This document shows, piece by piece, positions 1 through 7,368 of a stretch of 17,260 nucleotides of DNA. The DNA comes from Chlorobiales bacterium (GTDB taxonomy: Bacteria > Bacteroidota > Chlorobiia > Chlorobiales > Chlorobiaceae). Numbering within the stretch: position 1 is the stretch's first letter; the number at the start of each line of letters is the position of its first letter. A model generated the notes under the pieces. That model was not told where the DNA came from. It saw only the letters and a program-made list of their open reading frames with translations, and searched no databases. The stretch lies in assembly GCA_022360275.1 (NCBI GenBank), contig JAKSDC010000020.1, positions 1 through 17,260 on the forward strand, read 5' to 3'. A program made the translations under genes and the position numbers.

Positions 1-649
1 GAATATGTGGATCACGAATTCCGCCATCAAGTGTTTCACCTACCTGTGGAAGTATAAGCTCAAGGGCACACTCCAATTCATCGTTAAATGGTCGATTTAG
101 AAGCGGATTAACTCCTTTTTTTTTGTACATAACGATCAACGGTACGTGAGTTACGTTAGCATGTTGGCGAATTTCATCATCGGTTGGCGGGGATGGCTCC
201 CTAAGATCGATCGCTTGAATCATCGGGGCGTTAATGTTGCATGCTTCGAAGCTTGCTGCCAACAAACCTTTGACGTGTTCAAAGAGGAGTACTAAATTTT
301 CACCAAAAAGCTCAAATGTAAACTGATTAAATGCACATAAATTATAAGGAGCCTGTTCGTCGAGTCGATAACATGGCCCTATACAGTAGCTCTGTCTGTT
401 CAAAAAGTGTGTGGTTACACGATTAAAAAGGCTAAGCTGGTAGGGAAGAATGATCCTTTCGCAGTTTGCGTTAAGTGTAAAGTGCATATATTCATGATGG
501 GCATAGCCGGGAACTGTCTTCGGGGGAACGAACTCGTGAACATCATGCTTCCGGCAATAGGCCCGCAACGCATCCAACACTTTACCGTACACGGCAAATC
601 TTGCACAAAGTTCATTACCTTCTGAATGGTCAAATACGGGCTCGCCCAT
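1..649 (-). CDS. Class II aminoacyl-tRNA synthetase-like protein (AsnRS/AspRS catalytic-core type), 3' end beyond window
   Basis: An open frame of 216 codons runs from ATG 649 off the left edge without a stop; an in-frame TAG at 665-667 supports this start. The protein aligns by eye with the catalytic core of asparaginyl/aspartyl-tRNA synthetases. A motif-2-like stretch (residues 88-113, GPCYRLDE with R95 and E98, then AFNQFTFEL) matches family GPxFRAE...EFxxLExE. Near residues 200-212, LPQVGETLDGGIRD matches the AsnRS stretch LxPGxGEIIGGSQRE. Motif 3 would lie past the edge. Only about 20 residues precede the core, so there is no room for the N-terminal OB-fold anticodon-binding domain. It is therefore probably not a housekeeping synthetase but an 'amino acid-tRNA ligase-related' paralogue, perhaps an amide-forming or adenylating enzyme like AsnA or the archaeal AsnRS-related asparagine synthetase. 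Substrate unknown. There is no clear ribosome binding site, and the DNA is more AT-rich than that of its neighbours. Confidence 0.75.
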   Translation of the reverse strand, partial: MGEPVFDHSEGNELCARFAVYGKVLDALRAYCRKHDVHEFVPPKTVPGYAHHEYMHFTLNANCERIILPYQLSLFNRVTTHFLNRQSYCIGPCYRLDEQAPYNLCAFNQFTFELFGENLVLLFEHVKGLLAASFEACNINAPMIQAIDLREPSPPTDDEIRQHANVTHVPLIVMYKKKGVNPLLNRPFNDELECALELILPQVGETLDGGIRDPHI

Positions 650-926
650 AGGATATAATTTTAGCTAAACACGTACTAAAAGTACATCGGCCTCTTGCCG
701 GGTTAACACAAAATTCATAGTGGCAATCAATATTATTAATTATTCTCGAATTATTGTAGTGTGACCATAAACACTCCCCTAAGAACCAAACAAGATAATA
801 CAAAAATAATACACCAACGCCATTAATAAGACCATTTACTGATCAGTCGACTATGCGCGTTGAAAAATCGTCGTGAGCGTTTCGAGAGCAGGGAGGGCAG
901 GTTAGACCTGATGGGTCAACAACTGT
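650..926. other. AT-rich spacer upstream of the synthetase-like gene
   Basis: No convincing gene is seen on either strand. The stretch from about 650 to 850 is conspicuously AT-rich compared with everything to its right. It contains a perfect short inverted repeat (GTACT at 673-677, AGTAC at 681-685, 3-base loop) about 25 bases before the synthetase-like start, which could be an operator or chance. I could not assign a promoter with confidence. Confidence 0.4.
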
Positions 927-943
927 TCAGCTTGTGCTGAACA
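924..943 (-). terminator. Hairpin overlapping the sir2 stop codon
   Basis: On the minus strand TGTTCAGC and GCTGAACA form a perfect 8-bp stem with a four-base loop. The sir2 TGA (927-929) lies in the second arm. No T-run follows, so it is not a classical Rho-independent terminator; it may protect the 3' end of the message or aid pausing. Confidence 0.35.
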
Positions 944-1619
944 ACTCAGGCAGCACCTCCCCCGCGGCTCCTTCGATAACCCTGTCATAGCTTGTCGCAC
1001 CGGACGGTTCGGGATTGATTTCGATACAGTAGGCGCCGGATTTTCTTGCAAGGTCGGGAAAACCTGCCGCGGGCCAGACGGTTCCGGAGGTCCCGATGCT
1101 GATAAACAGGTCACAGTTTCTGATGACTTCGGCTGCCTTGCTCATGACAACCGCGTCGAGCATGTCGCCGAACCAGATGATATCGGGCCTGAGCCGGTCC
1201 CCGCAGTCACAGCGGGTTGTTTCGAGATGCTCTCCGTAATCTTCTTTTTTGAAACCGCAGCTTTGGCAGCGGAGACGCCAGAGACTCCCGTGCAGTTCGA
1301 TAACCTCTTCCGAACCTGCCCGCTGGTGCATACCGTCGATATTCTGCGTTACGACCCTGGCGTTCGGCACTGCTGCAACGACCCTGTGCCCCTCATGCGG
1401 TTGACAATCAAGCACAGCCTTTCTCCGCTTTTGATGAAAATCGAGAACCTTTTCAGGATTCCGCTCGAATGCCTGCTGACAGGCATACTCCTCAATACTG
1501 TAGGATCCCCAGATCCCTCCCTTGCCCCGGTAGGTCGGCACGCCGCTTTCAGCCGACATGCCCGCACCGGTAAAAAAGACGATGTGCTTGTACGTTGCAG
1601 GATTAATGTTTTGCTCCAC
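927..1619 (-). CDS. cobB: Sir2 family NAD-dependent protein deacylase (sirtuin, CobB-like)
   Basis: A 230-residue bacterial sirtuin that would remove acyl groups from protein lysines using NAD, giving nicotinamide and O-acyl-ADP-ribose. Visible motifs: the NAD-binding FTGAGMSAESGVPTYR (residues 16-31), TQNIDGMH (91-98), the catalytic base H110 in ELHGS, zinc ligands C118/C121 and C137/C139, RPDIIWFGD (144-152), GTSGTVWPA (176-184) and INPEP (201-205). The length fits a minimal catalytic core. In class III enzymes such as E. coli CobB and SIRT5 a YxxR motif confers preference for acidic acyl groups; here the equivalent position appears to read H62-x-x-R65, so acyl preference is open. The start is GTG at 1617-1619: no ATG lies between an upstream in-frame stop (1647-1649) and the core, and no Shine-Dalgarno is seen. 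It lies about 60 bp downstream of the beta-propeller gene on the same strand, possibly as an operon. Confidence 0.9.
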   Translation of the reverse strand: MEQNINPATYKHIVFFTGAGMSAESGVPTYRGKGGIWGSYSIEEYACQQAFERNPEKVLDFHQKRRKAVLDCQPHEGHRVVAAVPNARVVTQNIDGMHQRAGSEEVIELHGSLWRLRCQSCGFKKEDYGEHLETTRCDCGDRLRPDIIWFGDMLDAVVMSKAAEVIRNCDLFISIGTSGTVWPAAGFPDLARKSGAYCIEINPEPSGATSYDRVIEGAAGEVLPELFSTS

Positions 1620-1679
1620 AAGTTTGATGCTTTCGGGTTTAATGAATTACTCTCGGCAATATTTTTAGAAGGCCTCTAT

Positions 1680-2468
1680 TTATTGATAAAAATAGCCAAA
1701 ATAAATCGTCTGATCCTTCTGGTTGGCAAGATAGACTGTGTGGCGAAAGTTCCACGGGACGGGACTCCATGGTTTTTCCGGGGACTCGGTACTTTCAGGA
1801 AACTGTGGAATCTTTGAAAAATCCTGAATATTGTCGAAAGCAACAGCTTCTATGCCCGCCGGCTCTCCCGGCGGTTCGTCACATTCGGCGACAACCTGGC
1901 CGAAAAGACTGATAATGACCAGTTTATTCTCCAGAGTGTCGCTCGCGATATAGGTCCACGGTGCCGCGCTCAACCCCCGACAGTTGGCCCCGATAGGCAC
2001 CTTCAGGGTAGCGAGGATGTTGCCGGACCGGTCGATCATTTCCAGCACGTTCCCGTCGGAACGAACAAAGTACATCCCGTTGAAAGCCAGCGCATGGCTG
2101 TCAAGCAGCGGCACGTTGATCGTATCGACATGCTCACCCGAATCGGCCTCGATCCCTATGATCCTGTCGGGATGCTGGTTCGGCGTACCCAATCCTTCCG
2201 TCGCCCAGATAAGGTTACGGGACTGATCATACGCCAGCCCCGATATCCCCCGGTAGTTCGGCGGGGAGCTGAACCGCCCTGTTTCCAGAGGTGTCTTACG
2301 GTAAAGCTGCAAAAAAACAATATCGTCTTCCTGCGGGGTCTGTGTCAGAAAGGCAAGTGCCGGCTCTCCTTTATGCATTGAAACCGTAAGCGCTGTATCC
2401 GATCCGGAAGTGGTGTATGGAAAAGGATATGCTCCGGTCTGGTAAAAACGCAGTTTTTGATGTGCCAT
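1680..2468 (-). CDS. Uncharacterised beta-propeller-like protein
   Basis: A 262-residue protein I cannot place in a named family. It shows recurring beta-strand segments typical of NHL, SMP-30 or YncE-like propellers: GISGLAYDQSRNLIWATEG, then an ADSGE turn, SHALAFNGMYFVRSDG, NVLEMIDRSGNILATL, CRGLSAAPWTYIASD, KLVIISLFGQVV and GIEAVAFDN. This suggests about four blade-like repeats. There is no signal peptide or membrane segment, so a cytoplasmic location is likely. The start at ATG 2466-2468 is well supported by an AAGGAGG ribosome binding site five bases upstream, unusually strong for this window. The sir2 gene follows in the same direction. Function unknown; ligand binding or a scaffold role are both possible. 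Confidence 0.75.
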   Translation of the reverse strand: MAHQKLRFYQTGAYPFPYTTSGSDTALTVSMHKGEPALAFLTQTPQEDDIVFLQLYRKTPLETGRFSSPPNYRGISGLAYDQSRNLIWATEGLGTPNQHPDRIIGIEADSGEHVDTINVPLLDSHALAFNGMYFVRSDGNVLEMIDRSGNILATLKVPIGANCRGLSAAPWTYIASDTLENKLVIISLFGQVVAECDEPPGEPAGIEAVAFDNIQDFSKIPQFPESTESPEKPWSPVPWNFRHTVYLANQKDQTIYFGYFYQ

Positions 2469-2526
2469 AACAACCTCCTTCGTTCAGGGCGGTTTCACTG
2501 CAATTGAGCATCTGAGATCGCACACT

Positions 2527-2554
2527 TTGCAAACATATGATCATACATTATCAT
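2527..2554 (+). promoter_or_regulatory. Candidate promoter facing elbB
   Basis: TTGCAA (2527-2532) and TATCAT (2549-2554) are separated by 16 bases. Transcription would begin near 2561 and run into the terminator-like element below. The same AT-rich segment could hold the divergent promoter for the beta-propeller gene. The call rests on matches to the sigma-70 consensus only. Confidence 0.3.
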
Positions 2555-2574
2555 TAACAGCAACACGACAACTT

Positions 2575-2646
2575 TTGTTACCCGGCAAGCATTTCTGGAT
2601 AACTTTCGAGTAACAAGCAGATTTCGCAATCTTGCCGATTTTTTTT
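2575..2646 (+). terminator. Terminator-like hairpin with alternative pairings in the elbB leader (possible attenuator or small RNA)
   Basis: On the plus strand GCAGATT (2617-2623) pairs with AATC..TGC (2628-2635, one bulge) around a TCGC loop, and a run of eight T (2639-2646) follows: the form of a Rho-independent terminator. Two longer-range pairings interleave with it: TTGTTAC 2575-2581 with GTAACAA 2610-2616, and CGGCAAG 2583-2589 with CTTGCCG 2631-2637. The arms occur in order A, B, A', B', so the pairings would be mutually exclusive or form a pseudoknot. No protein gene ends just upstream on this strand. This suggests either a regulated leader of elbB or a small RNA of roughly 85 nt. I recognise no known riboswitch class. 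Confidence 0.45.
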
Positions 2647-2717
2647 AACATCGTACAATGAGCTTTACCTCCAATGACCGGTATTCCATTAATCGCAATT
2701 TGAAACGATCAGTTTAA

Positions 2718-2807
2718 ATGGCCATGAATATCAAGCTACTGCTGCTGCTTTTCTGGGCCTTTATCATATACAATATCATTGCGGCCATCGTCTCATATTT
2801 CCTCTAA
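2718..2807 (+). CDS. Small single-pass membrane peptide (29 residues), hypothetical
   Basis: A short ORF from ATG 2718 (or the second ATG at 2724) to TAA 2805-2807, ending 19 bases before elbB. The peptide has a short basic N-terminus (MAMNIK) followed by about 20 strongly hydrophobic residues including LLLLLFWAF and IIAAIV, ending YFL. It would form one transmembrane helix. No Shine-Dalgarno is visible, but most genes here lack one. Position and spacing suggest co-transcription with elbB. It may be a real microprotein or a chance hydrophobic ORF; only conservation or expression could tell. Confidence 0.4.
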   Translation: MAMNIKLLLLLFWAFIIYNIIAAIVSYFL

Positions 2808-2826
2808 ATCGAATTTTTGAACAACC

Positions 2827-3483
2827 ATGAAAAAAATAGGCGTTCTGTTATCAGGGAGTGGTGTAATGGATGGATCGGAAATCCACGAAGCTGTTCTGAC
2901 ACTGTTAGCCATTGACGTTGCCGGTGCGCAGGCAGTGTGCATAGCTCCGGACATCAACCAGCATCACGTTATCAATCACGCAACCGGTGAAGAAATGACA
3001 GGTGAAACCCGCAATGTGCTTGTGGAGTCCGCCCGTATTGCGAGAGGAGATATTAAAAACCTGAAAGACATTCAATCCCTCGGTCTCGATGCACTTATCC
3101 TTCCCGGTGGATTCGGAGCGGCAAAAAACCTGTCGGATTATGCGCTCAAAGGAGCTGATTTTACCGTACTTCCCGAAGTTGCCGAAGCTGTACGATCTTT
3201 CTATGAGGCGGGAAAACCTCTTGGCTTCATCTGCATCTCCCCTGTTATCGCCGCCAAAGTACTCGGCAGGGAAAATGTAGAGGTCACTATAGGCACCGAC
3301 CAGGAAAGCGCTTCGAACATCGAAGCGGTGGGGGCAACGCACGTCAACTGTAAGGTTTACAATATTCACGCCAGTAACGACGGAAAAGTGGTCAGCACAC
3401 CCGCCTACATGCTCGGCCCAACCATTAAGGACGTTGCCAAGGGCATCGAAAAACTTGTCAATGCAGTGGTTGCTTTAGCCTGA
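2827..3483 (+). CDS. elbB: Isoprenoid biosynthesis glyoxalase ElbB (DJ-1/PfpI superfamily)
   Basis: A 218-residue protein matching ElbB along its whole length. It begins KKIGVLLSGSGVMDGSEIHE (residues 2-21, with an acidic residue in the expected place), has ILPGGFGAAKNLSDYA (91-106) and the nucleophile elbow GFICISP with C136, followed by the ElbB-typical VEVTIG and NIHAS segments. E. coli ElbB was linked genetically to isoprenoid synthesis and reported to have glyoxalase III activity, converting glyoxal to glycolate without a cofactor; its physiological role remains unclear. Cytoplasmic. The start at ATG 2827 has no Shine-Dalgarno but matches the family N-terminus. A terminator-like leader element and a small membrane ORF lie directly upstream. 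The next gene converges on it from 3548. Confidence 0.92.
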   Translation: MKKIGVLLSGSGVMDGSEIHEAVLTLLAIDVAGAQAVCIAPDINQHHVINHATGEEMTGETRNVLVESARIARGDIKNLKDIQSLGLDALILPGGFGAAKNLSDYALKGADFTVLPEVAEAVRSFYEAGKPLGFICISPVIAAKVLGRENVEVTIGTDQESASNIEAVGATHVNCKVYNIHASNDGKVVSTPAYMLGPTIKDVAKGIEKLVNAVVALA

Positions 3484-3508
3484 TAGCAGAGGCGAGTGAC
3501 AAGTTAAT

Positions 3509-3542
3509 CCTTTTGCCTTTTGCCCTTTGACTTCTTTGACTT
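3509..3542. repeat. Low-complexity heptamer repeat between convergent genes
   Basis: CCTTTTG, CCTTTTG and CCCTTTG follow each other at 3509-3529, then two CTTTG/ACTT variants. The repeat fills the 64-bp spacer between elbB and the convergent permease gene. No stable hairpin terminator is evident here. Confidence 0.5.
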
Positions 3543-3547
3543 GATTC

Positions 3548-4420
3548 TCACTTCTCATACGGCACTCCGATCTCACGGGGTGCCCGCGATTTTCCGACAA
3601 AACCGGCAAGGACAAGAAGCGTAAGAACATAGGGCAGGGCCTGAACAAGCTGCGACGGAATTAACCCTGTCTGCAGCCACATCTCGAGGGACTCAGCCCC
3701 GGCAAACAAAAAGCTCGCAAGAGCCGCACCTATCGGCGTCCATTTCCCGATGATCATTGCTGCAAGCGCGATATATCCCCTACCGGCAGACATATTGTCG
3801 GTAAAGCTGTGCTGCTGAAACGCAAGAAAAACTCCGGCAAGGGCCGCAAGCACCCCGGAAACCAGTACTCCGGAATAGCGCATCAGACCAACTTTTACTC
3901 CTGCCGCATCTACCGTTTCTGCACTTTCTCCCACAGAGCGCAGCCTGAGTCCGTATGGTGTTTTAAAGAGCAGCAAATGCCCGAAAACAACTGCAGCGAT
4001 CGCCACAAGAAATATCGGGTCAAAAAGGACAGACGAAACCGCAAAACCATCGATGCGCTCCGAATTCAGGGAGCTCCCGAACAAAATGTTCAACCCGAAA
4101 CGGGTTGCCCCCATAACCAGTATGTTGATCGCAATTCCTGTGACTATCTGATCGACTTTGAGCGTAACCGTCAGGAAGGCATGAAGAAGCGCAACCAGCA
4201 GACCGCAAAGAATGCCTGCAAAAACACCTGTAGCGGCCGAACCCGAAAAATGCTGACCTATGGCAGCGCCAAACGCGCCGGCGAGAATGAGCCCTTCAAG
4301 GGCAAGATTGATAATCCCCGCCCTTTCCGAGAATACCGCGCCAACAGATGTCAGAACATATGGTACGGAGATACGAAGTACCTGAAGCAGAAAAAGCGTC
4401 AGTATACCTTCCATTTCCAT
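3548..4420 (-). CDS. ABC transporter permease, nucleoside/simple-sugar type (BPD_transp_2 family)
   Basis: A 290-residue polytopic membrane protein with roughly eight to ten hydrophobic segments. Family features are clear: the N-terminal TSVGAVFSERAGIINLALEGLILAGAF block (residues 25-51), KVDQIVTGIAINIL (about 89-102), and the cytoplasmic coupling loop TPYGLRLRSVGESAETVDAAGV. This pattern is typical of the second permease subunit (YufQ/NupQ-like) of BmpA-type nucleoside importers. Such systems need a second permease, an ATPase and a lipoprotein, none of which is within the window, so partners must be encoded to the left of 1 or elsewhere, or it is an orphan. ATG 4418-4420 and ATG 4412-4414 are both possible starts; neither has a clear ribosome binding site. 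Divergent from ppdK, convergent with elbB. Substrate is inferred from family only. Confidence 0.85.
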   Translation of the reverse strand: MEMEGILTLFLLQVLRISVPYVLTSVGAVFSERAGIINLALEGLILAGAFGAAIGQHFSGSAATGVFAGILCGLLVALLHAFLTVTLKVDQIVTGIAINILVMGATRFGLNILFGSSLNSERIDGFAVSSVLFDPIFLVAIAAVVFGHLLLFKTPYGLRLRSVGESAETVDAAGVKVGLMRYSGVLVSGVLAALAGVFLAFQQHSFTDNMSAGRGYIALAAMIIGKWTPIGAALASFLFAGAESLEMWLQTGLIPSQLVQALPYVLTLLVLAGFVGKSRAPREIGVPYEK

Positions 4421-4580
4421 GTTACAAAAGTGTTGCGTGACCCTCGAAAAACGACCTTTTTATCCATTTTCCCTATCGTATTGAGGCTCCCGATATGATG
4501 CATGGAGAAAATTGTTTTTTATTTACATTAACAAAGCGTGGATCAAAATAGCTTAATTCATTTTCCTTACAAAAAAACAC

Positions 4581-7331
4581 ATGCCGAATTCCCGAGTAGA
4601 CTCCCCTGCGGTTTCCGATAAACAATACATCTACAATTTTTCAGGCGGCAACGCCGACGGTGATGCTTCGATGAAAAACCTCCTTGGAGGCAAAGGTGCG
4701 AACCTTGCCGAAATGGCAAATATCGGACTGCCCGTCCCCCCCGGCTTTACGATATCTACCGAGGTCTGCACACATTACTACGACAATGAGAAAACCTACC
4801 CCGGCGAGCTGTTCGAAAAAGATATTCCCGAAGCCCTGCACAAAGTCGAGGAACAACTAGGGAAACAGTTCGGCGATGCCGTCAATCCACTCTTGCTCTC
4901 GGTACGTTCGGGTTCCAGGGCTTCCATGCCCGGGATGATGGACACCATTCTCAACCTCGGCCTTAACGACAAAACCGTTGAAGGACTCGTGCTTAAATCA
5001 GGCAATCCACGGTTTGCATGGGATTGCTACCGGCGTTTTGTCCAGATGTACGGCGATGTTGTGCTTGGTCTGAAACCTGCCGACAGCAAGCAAAAAGATC
5101 CTTTTGAAGAAATTCTCGACGCAAGAAAGAAAGCACTTGGCAAGAAGCTTGACACCGAACTCGATGCCGAGGATCTGAAACATATTGTTGCGGCTTACAA
5201 AACCGCAATCAGGGAGCAAACGGGCAAAAGCTTTCCTGAAGATCCCATGGAACAGCTTCGAGGCGCTATCAGCGCCGTATTCGGCAGTTGGAACAACGAA
5301 CGGGCTATCGTCTATAGACAACTGAACCATATACCTTCCTGGTGGGGCACGGCTTGCAATGTCCAGGCAATGGTTTTCGGCAATATGGGCGATACATCGG
5401 GGACGGGAGTGGCATTTACCAGGGATGCTGCTTCAGGAGAAAACATCTTCTATGGCGAATACCTCATGAATGCCCAGGGTGAAGACGTCGTTGCCGGCAT
5501 AAGGACCCCGTTGAAAATAGACCGGCTGAAAGAGGAAAATCCCGAGATATATAAGCAGCTCGACGATATCCGGATACGGCTTGAACAGCACTACCGGGAT
5601 ATGATGGATATCGAGTTCACCATTGAAAACGGCAAGCTCTTCATGCTGCAATGCCGGGTCGGCAAAAGAACCGGCCTTGCCGCCATCAGGATCGCATACG
5701 ATATGTGCCGCGAGGGCCTGATAGGGGAAAAGGAAGCGCTTCTGCGCATCGAACCCGAGCAGCTCAATCAACTGTTGCGGCCCGTTTTCGATTTGGAGCA
5801 AAAACGGATGGCGATCGAGGAAGGCAGGCTTCTTGCAACCGGACTCAATGCAGGACCGGGTGCTGCAACCGGCAACATTTATTTCAACGCTGCCGACGCT
5901 GAAGCTGCACAGAGCCGAGGCGAACAGGTAATCCTCGTCAGGATAGAAACGTCCCCTGAAGACATCAAAGGCATGTCCATTGCCGAAGGAATTCTGACCG
6001 AACGGGGAGGTATGACCTCTCATGCTGCACTTGTGGCGCGTCAAATGGGCAAAGTCTGCGTTGCCGGCTGCGGCGTGCTGAATATTGATTACAGCCAGGG
6101 AATCCTTCGGGTGAACGGCCATGATACCGTCCTGCACCAGGGAGATGCCATTTCACTGGACGGAACGACCGGAGAAGTTATTGCAGGCACCATCACCACT
6201 CGAAACTCGGAGGTTATAGAGGTCATTGCAGACAAGACGCTTAAATCGCAAGACGCACCCGTATGGCAGATTTTCGACCAGTTCATGCAGTGGGCCGACA
6301 AATATCGAAAGCTCAAAGTAAGAACCAATGCCGATCAGCCTGACCAGGCTGAACTTGCCGTACAACTTGGTGCCGAAGGTATCGGTTTGTGCAGAACCGA
6401 GCACATGTTTTTCGGCGGCAACCGTATCAATGCAATGCGGGAAATGATTCTGGCCGAAAATGCCGAGGGCAGAAAAGCTGCCCTTGAAAAGCTTTTGCCT
6501 TTCCAGCGGGAAGATTTTTACGGACTGTTCAAGACAATGGGATCACGTCCGGTCACCATCAGACTTCTCGACCCTCCGCTTCATGAATTTTTGCCCGCTA
6601 CAGATGACGAGATTATAAACCTTGCGGAGAAACTCGGCGAACCTCTTCATGAAATCATGAACCGTATAGAGAATCTGCATGAAGCCAACCCCATGCTCGG
6701 CTTACGCGGTTGCCGCCTCGGGATCATCCATCCAGAAATCCCTGCCATGCAGGTTCGCGCAATTATCGAGGCTGCCTGCAGGATAAAGAAGGAAGGGTAT
6801 GACATCATCCCTGAAATCATGGTTCCGCTCGTCGGATCGGTCAAGGAGCTTGAAATCACCGGCGAAATCATTCATAAAACCGCCCGCAGCGTCATGGCTG
6901 AACAGGAAACCGGTGTTCAATACCTTGTCGGCACCATGATCGAAGTACCAAGGGCTGCCGTCACTTCAGGAGAAATTGCAAAAGCTGCAGATTTCTTCAG
7001 CTATGGCACCAATGACCTTACCCAGATGGGCCTTGGCATGAGCCGTGATGATTCCGGCCAATATTTGCCTGCTTATCAGGATTTTGACATTTACGCAAGA
7101 AATCCTTTTGAATCTATTGACGTAGAGGGCGTGGGCTATTTCGTAAAACTCTCCGCCAAGGAAGGCCGGAGTGTCAAAAAAGATCTCAAGTTGGGCATTT
7201 GCGGTGAACACGGAGGTGATCCTGCAACCATTGAGTTCTGCAGTACCATCGGGCTGAATTATGTGTCATGCAGCCCGTTCAGAATACCTGTTGCACGATT
7301 AGCTGCAGCCAGAGCCGCCCTACTGTCCTGA
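4581..7331 (+). CDS. ppdK: Pyruvate, phosphate dikinase
   Basis: A 916-residue enzyme interconverting pyruvate + ATP + Pi and PEP + AMP + PPi. In organisms fixing carbon by the reductive TCA cycle it supplies PEP from pyruvate. Domain order: N-terminal ATP-grasp region (from NFSGGNADG, MKNLLGGKGANLAEM and LPVPPGFTIS, residues about 18-60, to about 360); swivelling phosphohistidine domain with H481 in the GGMTSHAAL motif; C-terminal PEP/pyruvate TIM barrel with GLCRTEHMFF, the NDLTQMGLG loop and catalytic C874 in GICGEHGGDP. All catalytic residues I can check are present. The threonine two residues before H481 is the site that PPDK regulatory proteins phosphorylate in other species. Length is normal to slightly long. 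The start at ATG 4581 has no Shine-Dalgarno but leaves only about 12 residues before the conserved N-terminus. It stands alone, divergent from the permease gene. Confidence 0.97.
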   Translation: MPNSRVDSPAVSDKQYIYNFSGGNADGDASMKNLLGGKGANLAEMANIGLPVPPGFTISTEVCTHYYDNEKTYPGELFEKDIPEALHKVEEQLGKQFGDAVNPLLLSVRSGSRASMPGMMDTILNLGLNDKTVEGLVLKSGNPRFAWDCYRRFVQMYGDVVLGLKPADSKQKDPFEEILDARKKALGKKLDTELDAEDLKHIVAAYKTAIREQTGKSFPEDPMEQLRGAISAVFGSWNNERAIVYRQLNHIPSWWGTACNVQAMVFGNMGDTSGTGVAFTRDAASGENIFYGEYLMNAQGEDVVAGIRTPLKIDRLKEENPEIYKQLDDIRIRLEQHYRDMMDIEFTIENGKLFMLQCRVGKRTGLAAIRIAYDMCREGLIGEKEALLRIEPEQLNQLLRPVFDLEQKRMAIEEGRLLATGLNAGPGAATGNIYFNAADAEAAQSRGEQVILVRIETSPEDIKGMSIAEGILTERGGMTSHAALVARQMGKVCVAGCGVLNIDYSQGILRVNGHDTVLHQGDAISLDGTTGEVIAGTITTRNSEVIEVIADKTLKSQDAPVWQIFDQFMQWADKYRKLKVRTNADQPDQAELAVQLGAEGIGLCRTEHMFFGGNRINAMREMILAENAEGRKAALEKLLPFQREDFYGLFKTMGSRPVTIRLLDPPLHEFLPATDDEIINLAEKLGEPLHEIMNRIENLHEANPMLGLRGCRLGIIHPEIPAMQVRAIIEAACRIKKEGYDIIPEIMVPLVGSVKELEITGEIIHKTARSVMAEQETGVQYLVGTMIEVPRAAVTSGEIAKAADFFSYGTNDLTQMGLGMSRDDSGQYLPAYQDFDIYARNPFESIDVEGVGYFVKLSAKEGRSVKKDLKLGICGEHGGDPATIEFCSTIGLNYVSCSPFRIPVARLAAARAALLS

Positions 7332-7342
7332 ATCTGCTGCAT

Positions 7343-7368
7343 AAAAAAACGGGATGCCTAACCGTTTT
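7343..7368 (-). terminator. Rho-independent terminator of the small lipoprotein gene (possibly bidirectional)
   Basis: AAAACGG (7346-7352) and CCGTTTT (7362-7368) form a 7-bp stem around a nine-base loop. Read on the minus strand, the stem runs into an uninterrupted run of seven T (7349-7343), a good intrinsic terminator; the stop codon of the small lipoprotein gene (7358-7360) lies in its loop. On the plus strand only four T follow, so it could also serve ppdK, which ends at 7331, but less well. Confidence 0.65.

Noticed and set aside
407..633. Two overlapping ORFs of 72 codons, one on each strand
   Set aside because: Both lie within the long open minus-strand frame of the synthetase-like gene in other frames, and neither resembles a protein family.
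1227..1817. 196-codon plus-strand ORF
   Set aside because: It is antisense to sir2, which has all sirtuin motifs, and runs across two genes; its product has no recognisable domain.
3809..4498. 229-codon plus-strand ORF
   Set aside because: It is antisense to the ABC permease and its product is rich in Arg, Lys and Asn without domain features, typical of a shadow of a membrane protein gene.
5433..6137. 234-codon minus-strand ORF
   Set aside because: It is antisense to the central part of ppdK, which is intact and conserved throughout.
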